Assembly (NCBI GenBank): GCA_002328835.1
Contig: DCWN01000023.1
Location: forward strand, 55,871 to 119,870
DNA length: 64,000 nucleotides
Origin: Acidobacteria bacterium UBA2161
Lineage (GTDB): Bacteria; Acidobacteriota; Vicinamibacteria; Vicinamibacterales; UBA823
Direction: 5' to 3'
A program made the position numbers and the translations under genes. Of this stretch, positions 38,501 through 46,338 are shown one piece after another. The notes under the pieces were generated by a model. The model searched no databases, had not been told where the DNA came from, and saw only the letters and a program-made list of their open reading frames with translations. Within the stretch, counting starts at the first letter, position 1. The number at the start of each line of letters is the position of its first letter.

Positions 38501-38718
38501 CCACCCGATGCGGCCCCGAGGTAGTAGATGTTCGGGTCGCCGGGCACGCCGACGACCGCGCTGACGCGGTTGCCGACCGGCCCGATATGTCGGTACTCGA
38601 GAGCGCTGAAGATCTCCGGGTCGAGTGCGTCGAGTGGCTGCGCAGACGAGTCCGACACGGCCGGCAGCAAGAGCGCGAAGAGTGCGAGTAGTGGAATGAA
38701 CCGGACGGTGCGCGGCAT
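35512..38718 (-). CDS. Exported VPS10/sortilin-like Asp-box propeller protein
   Basis: A 1068-residue exported beta-propeller protein with at least nine Asp-box motifs, for example SVDGGIHWEP, STDAGQTWRR, STDGGDSWER, SRDGGDTWEE, SDDGGQSWRM, TRDGGATWDD and TTDYGESWTK. The signal peptide ends near SSAQ. The C-terminal ~250 residues resemble the extra region of glycosyl-hydrolase-like VPS10 proteins. The ATG at 38718 has GGGGAG 6 nt upstream, and a TATAGT -10 box lies just before it, so it probably begins the peptidase operon. No catalytic residues are recognised; a binding or sialidase-like role is possible. Confidence 0.88.
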   Translation of the reverse strand: MPRTVRFIPLLALFALLLPAVSDSSAQPLDALDPEIFSALEYRHIGPVGNRVSAVVGVPGDPNIYYLGAASGGVFKSVDGGIHWEPVFDDQPVASIGALAIDPVNPNVVWAGTGETFIRSNISHGNGIYKSTDAGQTWRRMGLDATGRIGRIVIHPNDADIVFAAALGHAYGPQPERGVYRSTDGGDSWERVLFVDERTGAADIIMDPNNPEILFAGMWQLEIWTWGRESGGPGSGLWTSRDGGDTWEELTGSGLPDKPIGKIGLAMTPDDSNRIYALIETNSNGDFAELDEHAGVLWRSDDGGQSWRMVNADHTLAQRPLYYTRAAVAPDDRDEIHFMSTRHSVSLDGGLTIERGTAGGDNHDMWIDPLLPDRMIVGHDGGVSISTTRGAQWWRPRLPIAQMYHAYTDNRIPYYVYGNRQDGPSARVPSNSLQSGGIPIGLMHSVGGCESGFAIPDPVENNIVWSGCYDSILERYDLETGHARNVSVWPDNPEGWAAAELPYRFQWTFPIAISPHDHDRVYVGSQFVHVTTNGGQSWEMISPDLTRNDRSRQQKTGGLTPEDVSPTYAGVLFAIAESPLEAGVVWAGSNDGLVHLTRDGGATWDDLTDAIPDLPPMGTISNIEPSAHDVGTTYISVDLHQVNDFDPFIYKTTDYGESWTKISQSIPASILSSVHVVREDPTRAGLLYAGTENAVYVSFDDGGQWLPLQTNLPHAPAHWLTIQPHFNDLVVGTYGRGFWILDDITPLQQLDADVLAADAHLFDPRPAYRFRNRESVMSQPEDSGAGTNPTYGASLHYYLPADLEDDAGLSLAVLDASGSEIRSLSNLPTTAGINRVHWDLRHTQTDEPRIQTPAYQHSHVRPDPETGVRPIGDGGRVGVLAPPGDYTIRLTVGETELTRTLTVLKDPSSEGSEADITEQTALLLELRDVLNDAVVLINEIESIRKQLGDVGGRLGDHPDADGIRESARALDDRLLAIEMRLSDQRLSGGSARQDSIRWPRQLLAKLSSLAGYIGQTDFPPTTQQREVFENYKELLDTYELQMTDVRDGDLAEFNRTLADRGLAGIVVP

Positions 38719-38753
38719 CAGAGTCTCCCCAGGATGAGGTCGCGATCGACCCA

Positions 38754-38759
38754 ACTATA
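38754..38759 (-). promoter_or_regulatory. TATAGT -10 candidate for the peptidase operon
   Basis: ACTATA on the + strand reads TATAGT on the minus strand, about 35 nt before ATG 38718. The leader would carry the strong GGGGAG site. No -35 consensus is seen. Confidence 0.4.
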
Positions 38760-38782
38760 CCCGGAGGCGGCGGCTCGTGGGG

Positions 38783-39556
38783 CTACAGCCGCAGCAGCTG
38801 GTCGCGCAGGACGCGCGCCTGGGTGCGGCTGACCTTCAGTTCCTGCCCGTTGGTGAGCGTCACGGTCTGGGTGCCGCCCGGCAGGAGGCTGACCGACTTG
38901 AAGAGGTCGAGATTGGCCAGGGTGCCCCGGCTGAGCCGGACGAAGCGGGCCGGATCGAGCCGGGCTTCGAGGTCGCGCAGGGTATAGGTGATGACGTGGC
39001 GCTGGCTGTCGACGGTGGTGACCCTGAGCAGCTCGCCGTCGGCGACGACCGATGCCACATCTTTCACCGGGACGAGCACGACCTCATCCTTCCGCCTGAC
39101 CGGGATCCGTTCGAGCCGGCCGCCGGCCGCCTTCTGATAGTCGGCGGCCGCAGCCTCGATGCGCGCCGCATCCTCCGCGCGCAGAGTGGCGTCCTCTAGC
39201 CGCTCGCGAGCGCGCGCGACGGTCTCGCGCAGTCGGGCGGCGCGGATCGGCTTCAGCAGGTAGTCGACCGCGTTCATCTCGAAGGCCTGGACCGCGTACT
39301 CGTCGTGCGCCGTCACGAAGGCGACGAGCGGAAGGCACTCGGGCTTCACCATCCGCACGACCTCGAAGCCGTCGAGGCCGGGCATCTGGATGTCGAGCAG
39401 GGCGAGCGCCGGGCGGGTCTCTTCGATCACTTTGACGGCTTCCGGGCCGGAGGCGGCCTCGCCGACCAGTTCGACCTCGTCCACCTTGCGCAGCATCGAG
39501 ACCAGGTAGGAACGCGCCGGCCGCTCGTCGTCCGCGATGACCGCGCGCAGAATCAT
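38783..39556 (-). CDS. LytTR-family response regulator
   Basis: A 257-residue response regulator. The receiver domain has the acidic pair D9 D10, phosphoacceptor Asp55 in LLDIQMPG, and a conserved Lys in YLLKPIRA. The C-terminal ~100 residues are a LytTR DNA-binding domain (RKDEVVLVPVKDVASVVADG, RFVRLSRGTLANLDLF). Its start overlaps the stop of the sensor kinase (ATGA), so they form a coupled pair. It lies immediately upstream of the minus-strand peptidase block, which could be its target. LytTR proteins bind imperfect direct repeats, and none was located with certainty here. Confidence 0.95.
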   Translation of the reverse strand: MILRAVIADDERPARSYLVSMLRKVDEVELVGEAASGPEAVKVIEETRPALALLDIQMPGLDGFEVVRMVKPECLPLVAFVTAHDEYAVQAFEMNAVDYLLKPIRAARLRETVARARERLEDATLRAEDAARIEAAAADYQKAAGGRLERIPVRRKDEVVLVPVKDVASVVADGELLRVTTVDSQRHVITYTLRDLEARLDPARFVRLSRGTLANLDLFKSVSLLPGGTQTVTLTNGQELKVSRTQARVLRDQLLRL

Positions 39557-41514
39557 GACGTGCGGCGCCGGCCGCCGACTGTGGCGGTGAGGAGCGAATC
39601 GGCCTGGACCTCGGGAGCGGCTTCCAGCGGAAGCTCGATCTCGACCCGCGTGCCCTGGGCGGACTGCGTGTCGACCGTCAGGGCCGCGTTGTCGCCGTAG
39701 TAGCCGTGCAATCGTTGCCGGAGGTTGCCCAGGCCGACGCCGGTTCGCCGGTCGCGCTCGAGCGGATCGGCGGTCGCATCGGCACCGGTGTCATCGACGC
39801 GGATCGTCAGGCGGTTGCCGCCAGCCGTCGACGTGGATCGGTGGGCCGACACCGACACACGGCCCCCGTTGACCGACCGCTCGATGCCATGCTTGAGCGC
39901 GTTCTCGACGAGTGGCAGCACGATGAGCGGCGGCACACGCACCGTCTCCAGTCCGGCCGGCACGTCGATCGTCACGCCGAGGCGTTCCTCGAAGCGGGCG
40001 GTTTCGATCTCCAGGTAGCTGCGGATCAGGTCGATCTCACGGCCGAGCGTCGTGAACGCGCCTTCCGATCGCAGGACACGGCGGAGCAGATCGGTCAGGT
40101 CGAGCAGCGTGTCCAGGGCCCGGTCCGAGTCGGTCTGGATCAGGTGCCCCACGGTGTTCATGGCGTTGAAGAGGAAGTGCGGGTCGAGCTGGGCCCTCAG
40201 CGCCTTCAGTTCGGCCTCGGTGGCCAGCTTGCCGATCTGCTCCTCGCGCACCTGCTGCTCGTAGCGCTCGTGGACGATCCGCACCGCATCAATCCGCCGG
40301 GCGCCCATGACGGCGACGGCGTCGAGGAGCGCCTCGTCGGCCAGCGACAGCCGCCCGCCGGCTCCACACGTCAGCGACAACTGGTAGCGCGGCGGCTCGG
40401 CCGTCGGGAGCGTCATGATCGCGTGCGTGCGGCGTTCCTCGACCTGGACGAGCGCCGAAGCGCGCAACGGGTCGGCCGATGGATCGACGGCCGCGATCGG
40501 GTCGGTGTCGGGCCCAGGGGTTTCGGTCCAGGCGGCGTCAGCCGCATCGAGCGCCTCGGCAAGGCGCCCTCGGATCTGCTCGAGGACCGTCGACACGCTC
40601 CCACCGCCGGCGATCAGGCGCGCCAGCTCGAGGCGGAGTAATCCGTGGGGTTCGCGCCGGATGACGAGCGTGTCGACGAGCCAGGTGGCGCCCCGGCGAA
40701 GCGGCGCCGCCAGCAATGCGACGATCAGGCCGAGGACGATTCCCTGGACGCGCGGGTCGCGCAGCGGCGCCGCGCCGTCGCCGACGATCGCCTCCATGAC
40801 CCCGTGCAGGGCGAACGCGGCGGCCACGAGGCCGAACAGGGTGAGGACGCGTTTCAGGAAGAGGTCGGCCAGCGCGAATCGATAGTCTTGATAGAGGATG
40901 GCGAACGCGAGCAGGAGCGAGGCGTGGTGGCCGATGAACTCGAGGGCCCACGCGTTGGGTCCGGTGTGGTACGCGAGGTCGAAGCCGAGGACCGCGACGA
41001 GTGCCAACGCCACGATCCAGAGCGTGCGGCGCCAGGCCAGCTGGCCGAGTGTCAAGAGCGCAAGTGGAATGATCAGGATGCCGAAGCCTGGCCCGATCAG
41101 GTGGTGCATCTCCGAGGACAGCGGAACGCCGAGCGTCGTGGCCGCGTAGACGTGCGAGATCGCGGCGGAGACGCTGAGCGTGTAGGCGGCAGCTGTCAGG
41201 AGCTTGATCTGCGGGGCGCGCGGGCCGCGCAGCTGGTCACGGAGCACCGAGTGGACGACGACCGCCGGCAGCAGGTCGACCGCCGCGAAGGTCGCGACAC
41301 CCACTGCGACGCTGACCGGGACGATCGCCAGTTCCGCCGCGGCGTAGCGCCAGAGGCTACCGAGGTTCCAGACGCAGCCCATCACCGCCGTGGCGAGGGG
41401 CAGCGGATTCTCGCGACGCGTCGGCCAGACCATCGCGAACAACATCGCGTAGATCGTGATCGCGACGAGATAGCCGATGAGATGCGCGGCCGATCCGGCG
41501 TCGAGTGGAGACAT
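39553..41514 (-). CDS. LytS/AlgZ-type sensor histidine kinase
   Basis: A 653-residue membrane sensor kinase. The N-terminal ~270 residues contain about seven to eight hydrophobic segments that suggest a multi-TM sensor. A GAF-like or linker region follows, then the His_kinase domain with His446 in LDPHFLFNAMN and an HATPase with ENALKHG and GVGLGNLRQRL. The ATG at 41514 is preferred because upstream in-frame residues lack hydrophobic or domain character. Signals sensed by this family include cell-wall state and small metabolites; the ligand here is unknown. Confidence 0.9.
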   Translation of the reverse strand: MSPLDAGSAAHLIGYLVAITIYAMLFAMVWPTRRENPLPLATAVMGCVWNLGSLWRYAAAELAIVPVSVAVGVATFAAVDLLPAVVVHSVLRDQLRGPRAPQIKLLTAAAYTLSVSAAISHVYAATTLGVPLSSEMHHLIGPGFGILIIPLALLTLGQLAWRRTLWIVALALVAVLGFDLAYHTGPNAWALEFIGHHASLLLAFAILYQDYRFALADLFLKRVLTLFGLVAAAFALHGVMEAIVGDGAAPLRDPRVQGIVLGLIVALLAAPLRRGATWLVDTLVIRREPHGLLRLELARLIAGGGSVSTVLEQIRGRLAEALDAADAAWTETPGPDTDPIAAVDPSADPLRASALVQVEERRTHAIMTLPTAEPPRYQLSLTCGAGGRLSLADEALLDAVAVMGARRIDAVRIVHERYEQQVREEQIGKLATEAELKALRAQLDPHFLFNAMNTVGHLIQTDSDRALDTLLDLTDLLRRVLRSEGAFTTLGREIDLIRSYLEIETARFEERLGVTIDVPAGLETVRVPPLIVLPLVENALKHGIERSVNGGRVSVSAHRSTSTAGGNRLTIRVDDTGADATADPLERDRRTGVGLGNLRQRLHGYYGDNAALTVDTQSAQGTRVEIELPLEAAPEVQADSLLTATVGGRRRTS

Positions 41515-41779
41515 GGTCAGGCTGCGAGAACCGGTTCTAGGCAGTCTAGCCCCCGGCGGGGCGGCGGCCAACCGATCCTGTATCAGTCGTCGTCAGGCGG
41601 CCACGAACGGCAGCAGGGCCGGGGTAAACGGGCCATGGGGTCACGGGCGTCTATCTGGGTGCGGCTCATCGGGCCTGTCCGTCCGCTTGCCGGGTGCCGG
41701 GAACCGGTCGTCGAAAAGCCCGGGATCGCTGCAAACACAAGGGTTATCGTTTCCGTCTAGGTCGGGTGGAGGCGACGTT
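41515..41779. other. Divergent intergenic region, kinase and DUF5916 genes
   Basis: 265 bp between divergent starts, the longest non-coding stretch of the window. No RNA gene or repeat was recognised. GGAGG at 41766-41772 serves the DUF5916 start, and the last ~80 bp are slightly richer in A/T, consistent with a promoter, but no clear -10/-35 pair was found. Confidence 0.4.
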
Positions 41780-44146
41780 ATGTACCCGACGATGACGACC
41801 GGACCGATTGGACAAGATTTGAGAATCATGGAGTCTCGGACGCTCGCCCCGGTGCTCGGCGCGGTCCTGGCTCTGGCCGTCGCAACGGCCGCGCCGGTGC
41901 AGGCGCAGGAGCAGGATGTCGGCACCGCGGCCGCGACAGCGTCTGACGCGCCCGCGCCGTCCGGCCCGGCGATCGACGGGCCGCCGCCGCCCGTCCCGCC
42001 CGCCGTGCAGACGACTGGCGCCGACGGCCGCGTCACCGTGAGAGCCGTCCGCGTGCCCGAGGGTGTGGTCATCGACGGGCGCCTGTCCGATGAGATCTAC
42101 GCGCAGATTCCGCCGATAGACGGTTTCATCCAGCAAGAGCCGGTCTCGGGCGATCCGGCCACCGAGGCCAGCGAAGTCTGGGTCCTGTTCGACGACGACA
42201 ACCTCTACGTGGCGGCGCGGCTCTGGGACAGTCAGCCCGACCGGATCGTCGCGAACGAGATGCGCCGCGATCACTGGAACATCAGCCGCGGCGATAGCCT
42301 GACGGTCGCCCTGGACACGTTCTACGACCGTCGAAACGGCTTCATCTTCCAGACGAATCCGCTGGGCGCGCTCCGCGACGCGCAGGTGACGAGTGAGCGA
42401 GACGAGAACGACGACTGGAACACCGTCTGGAACGTCCGCACTGCCTGGTTCGAGGGCGGATGGACCGCGGAGATGGCCATTCCGTTCAAGTCGCTGCGCT
42501 ACCAGGATCGGACCGATCAGTTGTGGGGCATCAACGTCCAGCGCAACGTCTCCTGGAAGAACGAGCGATCGTTCCTGAGCCCGGTTCCCGCGTCGGTCAG
42601 CTTCGGCGCGATCAACCGGTTCTCGTCGGCGGCCACGTTGGTCGGCATTCAGACGCCCGCCTCGGCCAAGAACATCGAGTTGAAGCCATACGGCATCTCC
42701 ACCACCACGACCGACCGGACCCAGGACATCTCCAACGAGATCGCCGGCGACATCGGCTTCGACGCGAAGTACGGCGTGACGCGCGGGCTCACCGCCGACT
42801 TCACCGTCAACACCGACTTCGCGCAGGTCGAGGCGGACGACCAGCAGGTCAACCTGACCCGCTTCAGCCTCTTCTTCCCGGAGAAGCGCGAGTTCTTCCT
42901 CGAGGGCCAGGGCGTCTTCAATTTCGGCGGGCGCGAGAACCGGATCTGGGGGCCCGGTGGCGACACGCCGATCATCTTCCACAGCCGGCGAATCGGCATC
43001 GGCCAGAACGGCGAGGAGCCGATCCGGGCCGGTGGCCGGCTGACGGGTCGCGCCGGCGCGTTCACGCTCGGCATGATCAACATGCAGACCGCCGAGACCC
43101 AGGCCGGACTGTCGCCCGGCACGAATTTCAGCGTCTTCCGCGTGCGCCGCGACATCTTCCGCCGGAGCACGATCGGGCTCATCGGAACGCATCGCTCGCT
43201 CGCGCTCGACGGCGTCGGGTCGAACCAGTCCTACGGCGCCGACGCGAGCTTCGCGTTCTTCGAGAATCTGCAGATCGACACCTACTACGCCATGACCAAG
43301 ACGCCGGAGCGCTCTGGCGATGATGCGAGCTACCGGACCAAGATCGAGAATGACGGCGACCGGTATGGGTTCGAGTACGAGCACCTGGCCGTCGGCGAGA
43401 ACTTCAACCCCGAGATCGGCTTCGTCCGGCGCCGCGACTTCACGCTCAACCGCGGCCAGTTGAAGTTCAGCCCGCGTCCGACCTTCACCGACAAGGTTCG
43501 CAAGTTCAACTACTCGGCCGGCATCGACTACTTCGAGAACAGCGCGGGCCAGGTCGAGACACGCGAGTTCGAGGGCCGGTTCCGGACCGAGTTGCAGAAC
43601 GGCGACGACTTCAACGTCGAGTACTCGAACACCTACGAGTTTCTCGACCGGCCGTTCTGGATCGGCAGCGGCGTGATCATTCCCGTCGGCGAGTACGACT
43701 TCCAGCGCGTGGGCGGGTCCTACCAGTTTGGCCCGCAGCGCAGGGTTGGGGGTTGGGCGAGTGCCGGATACGGGAGCTTCTACGGCGGCACCCGCACCGA
43801 GGCATCCTTCCGGGGCCGGGCCGAGGTGACGCCGCAGCTCTCGGTCGAGCCCCAGATCTCGGTCGACTGGGTCGACCTGCCTGGCGGGGCGTTCACGAGC
43901 ACGCTGGCCGGTTCGCGCGTGACCTACACCGCGTCGCCGCGGATGTTCGTGGGCGCGCTGGTGCAGTACAGCTCGACCGATAGCGCGCTCAGCACCAACA
44001 TCCGGTTCCGCTGGGAATATCAGCCCGGCAGCGATATCTTCGTGGTCTACAGCGAGGGGCGGGAGAAGCATCTGGACCCGCGCGCGGTGTCGGGCCTCCA
44101 GAATCGCGGATTCGCGATCAAGATGACCCGGTTGTTCAGATTCTGA
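41780..44146 (+). CDS. DUF5916 outer-membrane protein with carbohydrate-binding-like N-domain
   Basis: A 788-residue exported protein. After a signal peptide and a Pro/Ala-rich linker, residues ~80-250 resemble a CBM9-like domain (VVIDGRLSDEIYAQIPPIDG, DDDNLYVAARLWD), and the rest matches DUF5916, a beta-barrel-like region with repeated FDAKYGVTRGLTADFTVN strands and the C-terminal LFRF typical of outer-membrane proteins. The ATG at 41780 has GGAGG 7 nt upstream; an internal ATG at 41828 gives a shorter signal sequence but lacks a ribosome binding site. A lipoprotein hydrolase follows by 58 bp. Confidence 0.85.
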   Translation: MYPTMTTGPIGQDLRIMESRTLAPVLGAVLALAVATAAPVQAQEQDVGTAAATASDAPAPSGPAIDGPPPPVPPAVQTTGADGRVTVRAVRVPEGVVIDGRLSDEIYAQIPPIDGFIQQEPVSGDPATEASEVWVLFDDDNLYVAARLWDSQPDRIVANEMRRDHWNISRGDSLTVALDTFYDRRNGFIFQTNPLGALRDAQVTSERDENDDWNTVWNVRTAWFEGGWTAEMAIPFKSLRYQDRTDQLWGINVQRNVSWKNERSFLSPVPASVSFGAINRFSSAATLVGIQTPASAKNIELKPYGISTTTTDRTQDISNEIAGDIGFDAKYGVTRGLTADFTVNTDFAQVEADDQQVNLTRFSLFFPEKREFFLEGQGVFNFGGRENRIWGPGGDTPIIFHSRRIGIGQNGEEPIRAGGRLTGRAGAFTLGMINMQTAETQAGLSPGTNFSVFRVRRDIFRRSTIGLIGTHRSLALDGVGSNQSYGADASFAFFENLQIDTYYAMTKTPERSGDDASYRTKIENDGDRYGFEYEHLAVGENFNPEIGFVRRRDFTLNRGQLKFSPRPTFTDKVRKFNYSAGIDYFENSAGQVETREFEGRFRTELQNGDDFNVEYSNTYEFLDRPFWIGSGVIIPVGEYDFQRVGGSYQFGPQRRVGGWASAGYGSFYGGTRTEASFRGRAEVTPQLSVEPQISVDWVDLPGGAFTSTLAGSRVTYTASPRMFVGALVQYSSTDSALSTNIRFRWEYQPGSDIFVVYSEGREKHLDPRAVSGLQNRGFAIKMTRLFRF

Positions 44147-44204
44147 TGCCTTGGGCCCGGACACCGTCGGCCGTGCCGACGTTTGACTGAAAGAGGGAGA
44201 CACG

Positions 44205-45368
44205 ATGGACAGATTCACTGCCGGAGGTGCCGGCTGGTCCTGGTCGATGGGCGCGCTCGTGCTCGGCCTGGTGGTCGCCATCTCGTCCTGCAGTTCGACG
44301 ACGGCGCAGCTGTCCGACGCTCCGGACACGCCGTTCAAGCTGGCGACGATCGGCGTCGGTGGCGGCGAGGTCGTGGGCGTGGTGCTGGGTGGTCAGATTC
44401 TCGAGCTGGCCGGCGCGAACGCCCATCTCGTCGCTGAAGCCGGCGTCGGCCCGATGGATCTGCCGAACGAGATGCGCGCGCTGATCGAGTCGTGGGAGGC
44501 GACCGCGCCGCGGATGTACCAGATTGCCAACTTCTTCCAGGACGGCGCCGACGCGTCATTGCCGTTCGTTCACGCCGAGGACGGCGCGTCAGTCGAAGCG
44601 CCGATCAAGTACCCGTGGAACATCCTGGCGGCGGCGGCCAACTACAAGGCCCACGCCGAGGGGATGGCGGGAGACGACGATGAGGAGGATGCCGAGGAAG
44701 AGCCCGCGCAGGGTCGCGGTGGCGGCGGCGGTGGACGCGGCGGCTTCGACCCGTCGCGAATCGCCGAGATCGATCCGGCCCGTGAGGCGCCGGTCATGTT
44801 CGCGAAGTCGCCCCGGTCGGGCATCATCGGGACCGGCGAGCCCTACTATGTTCCGCCGGGCCGCGGGCGGATCGACTGGGAAGGCGAGATGGCGGTGATC
44901 ATCGGCAAGCCGGCCTACCTGGTGTCGGCCGAGGAGTCGCTCGACTACGTCTTCGGCTATAGCATCATGTACGACGTGAGCGACCGTGGCGGCCGCGTCC
45001 GCGAGGTGTCGATGTTCCCCGGTCCGAACTGGTTCGACGGGAAGAGCACGAACCGCGGCGCGCCGTTCGGCCCCTACATCGTGCCGAAGGAGTTCATGCC
45101 GAATCACGACGCGCTTCGGGTGCGGACCTGGGTAAATGGCGAGCTGATGCAGGACCAGACGACGGCCGACCTCATCTGGCCGCAGGAGCACCTGATCGCC
45201 TACACCACGTCGATCCTCACGCTCTACCCGGGCGATGTCATTGCCACCGGAACGCCCTCGGGCACCGGCGCCGAGCGCGGTGAGTTCGTGGGTGCCGGCG
45301 ACGTCGTCGAGATCGAGATCGACGGCATCGGCCGGCTCACGACGCCGATCGAGGACTATCCGGGATAG
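44205..45368 (+). CDS. Lipoprotein fumarylacetoacetate hydrolase-family enzyme
   Basis: A 387-residue FAH-fold protein. The core is typical: NYKAHAEG, VMFAKSPRSGIIGTGEP, DWEGEMAVIIGKPA, DYVFGYSIMYDVSDR, and the C-terminal PGDVIATGTPSGTG. Members cleave carbon-carbon bonds or isomerise 2-keto acids with a divalent metal. An N-terminal lipobox (AISSC, Cys29) places it outside the cytoplasm, which is unusual. A DDDEEDAEEE segment followed by a Gly/Arg-rich run is inserted after NYKAHAEG. GAGGGAG precedes the ATG. It sits between an outer-membrane protein and a strong terminator. Confidence 0.9.
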   Translation: MDRFTAGGAGWSWSMGALVLGLVVAISSCSSTTAQLSDAPDTPFKLATIGVGGGEVVGVVLGGQILELAGANAHLVAEAGVGPMDLPNEMRALIESWEATAPRMYQIANFFQDGADASLPFVHAEDGASVEAPIKYPWNILAAAANYKAHAEGMAGDDDEEDAEEEPAQGRGGGGGGRGGFDPSRIAEIDPAREAPVMFAKSPRSGIIGTGEPYYVPPGRGRIDWEGEMAVIIGKPAYLVSAEESLDYVFGYSIMYDVSDRGGRVREVSMFPGPNWFDGKSTNRGAPFGPYIVPKEFMPNHDALRVRTWVNGELMQDQTTADLIWPQEHLIAYTTSILTLYPGDVIATGTPSGTGAERGEFVGAGDVVEIEIDGIGRLTTPIEDYPG

Positions 45369-45390
45369 TCAGGTCGCGGGGTGAACGTAA

Positions 45391-45429
45391 GGGCTGAGGG
45401 CCGGCGACGGTCCTCAGCCCTTTTCTTTT
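45391..45429 (+). terminator. Rho-independent terminator after the FAH gene
   Basis: GGGCTGAGG (45391-45399) pairs with CCTCAGCCC (45412-45420); inner pairs extend the stem to about 13 bp with a GCGA tetraloop. A TTTTCTTTT tract follows directly. This is the clearest intrinsic terminator in the window. Confidence 0.93.
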
Positions 45430-45442
45430 CCAGGCCATGCCG

Positions 45443-45448
45443 TACAAT
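45443..45448 (+). promoter_or_regulatory. TACAAT -10 candidate for the DUF4159 gene
   Basis: TACAAT lies about 30 nt before ATG 45478 and downstream of the terminator, so the DUF4159 gene probably has its own promoter. The -35 position falls in the terminator T-tract. Confidence 0.35.
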
Positions 45449-45477
45449 GGGCCCGTTCGCGACAGCCGAGCCACGCG

Positions 45478-46338
45478 ATGGCGAGCCCCGTACTCCCGCG
45501 CACGTCGTCCCGTTGGATCTGCGGCCTCCTGGCCGCCGGTCTTCTTGCATTGGCCGCCGGCGTGGCCGAGGCGCAGTGGGGCGGCGGATGGCGGCGGTGG
45601 CGCGGCGGCCCCCCGCGCTTTCCGAGTGAGGTTGCGACTGACCGGTCGTTCGCGTTCGCGCGGGTGATGTTCCAGAGTGTCCGGCGCGAGCGAGGGGGCT
45701 ACGGTTGGAGCACCGACTACCCGGACGCCGACTACAACTTCATGATTAGGCTGTCGGAGCTGACGAAGACGTCGGTCAGCTTCGGCAAGTACCGCGAGCC
45801 CAATCACGTCGTCGTCCGGCTGACCGATCCCGAGATCTTCGACTACCCGTTCATCTTCATGTCCGATGTCGGGACGGCGTTCTTCTCCGACGACGAGGCG
45901 GTCGGCCTCCGCCGCTACCTCGAGCAGGGCGGGTTCCTCTGGGTCGACGACTTCTGGGGACCGGCGGCGTGGGACACCTGGCGCGGCGAGATTCGCAAAG
46001 CGCTGCCGTCGTCGCAGTACCCGATCGTCGACCTGCCGCTGAGCCACCCGATCTTCCGGGGGATGTTCGACATGGAGGGGTATCCCCAGATCCCGTCGAT
46101 TCAGCACTGGCGGCAGGTCGGCGGCTCCACGACCTCGGAGCGTGGCAGACTCTCCGAGCAGCCGCACTTCCGCGGCATCGCCGACGAGCACGGCCGCCTG
46201 ATGGTGTTGATGACCCACAACACCGATGTGGCTGACGGCTGGGAGCGCGAGGGCGAAGACACCGAGTACTTCCTGGCGTACTCGATCGACGCGTACTCCA
46301 TCGGGATCAACGTCCTGATGTACGCGATGACGCATTAG
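45478..46338 (+). CDS. Exported DUF4159 protein
   Basis: A 286-residue exported protein with a signal peptide ending near AEAQ, then a Trp/Gly/Arg-rich segment. The remainder matches DUF4159 (YPDADYNFMIRLSELT, VRLTDPEIFDYPFIFMSD, LRRYLEQGGFLWVDDFWG). The family has a class I glutamine amidotransferase-like fold and often occurs beside AAA/MoxR and gliding or surface proteins. No catalytic triad is recognised. Its stop at 46338 abuts the stop of the convergent TonB receptor with no gap. Confidence 0.85.
   Translation: MASPVLPRTSSRWICGLLAAGLLALAAGVAEAQWGGGWRRWRGGPPRFPSEVATDRSFAFARVMFQSVRRERGGYGWSTDYPDADYNFMIRLSELTKTSVSFGKYREPNHVVVRLTDPEIFDYPFIFMSDVGTAFFSDDEAVGLRRYLEQGGFLWVDDFWGPAAWDTWRGEIRKALPSSQYPIVDLPLSHPIFRGMFDMEGYPQIPSIQHWRQVGGSTTSERGRLSEQPHFRGIADEHGRLMVLMTHNTDVADGWEREGEDTEYFLAYSIDAYSIGINVLMYAMTH

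Noticed and set aside
41744..44338. An open frame of about 860 codons antisense to the DUF5916 gene.
   Set aside because: The opposite strand has a clear signal peptide, known domains and an outer-membrane C-terminus.
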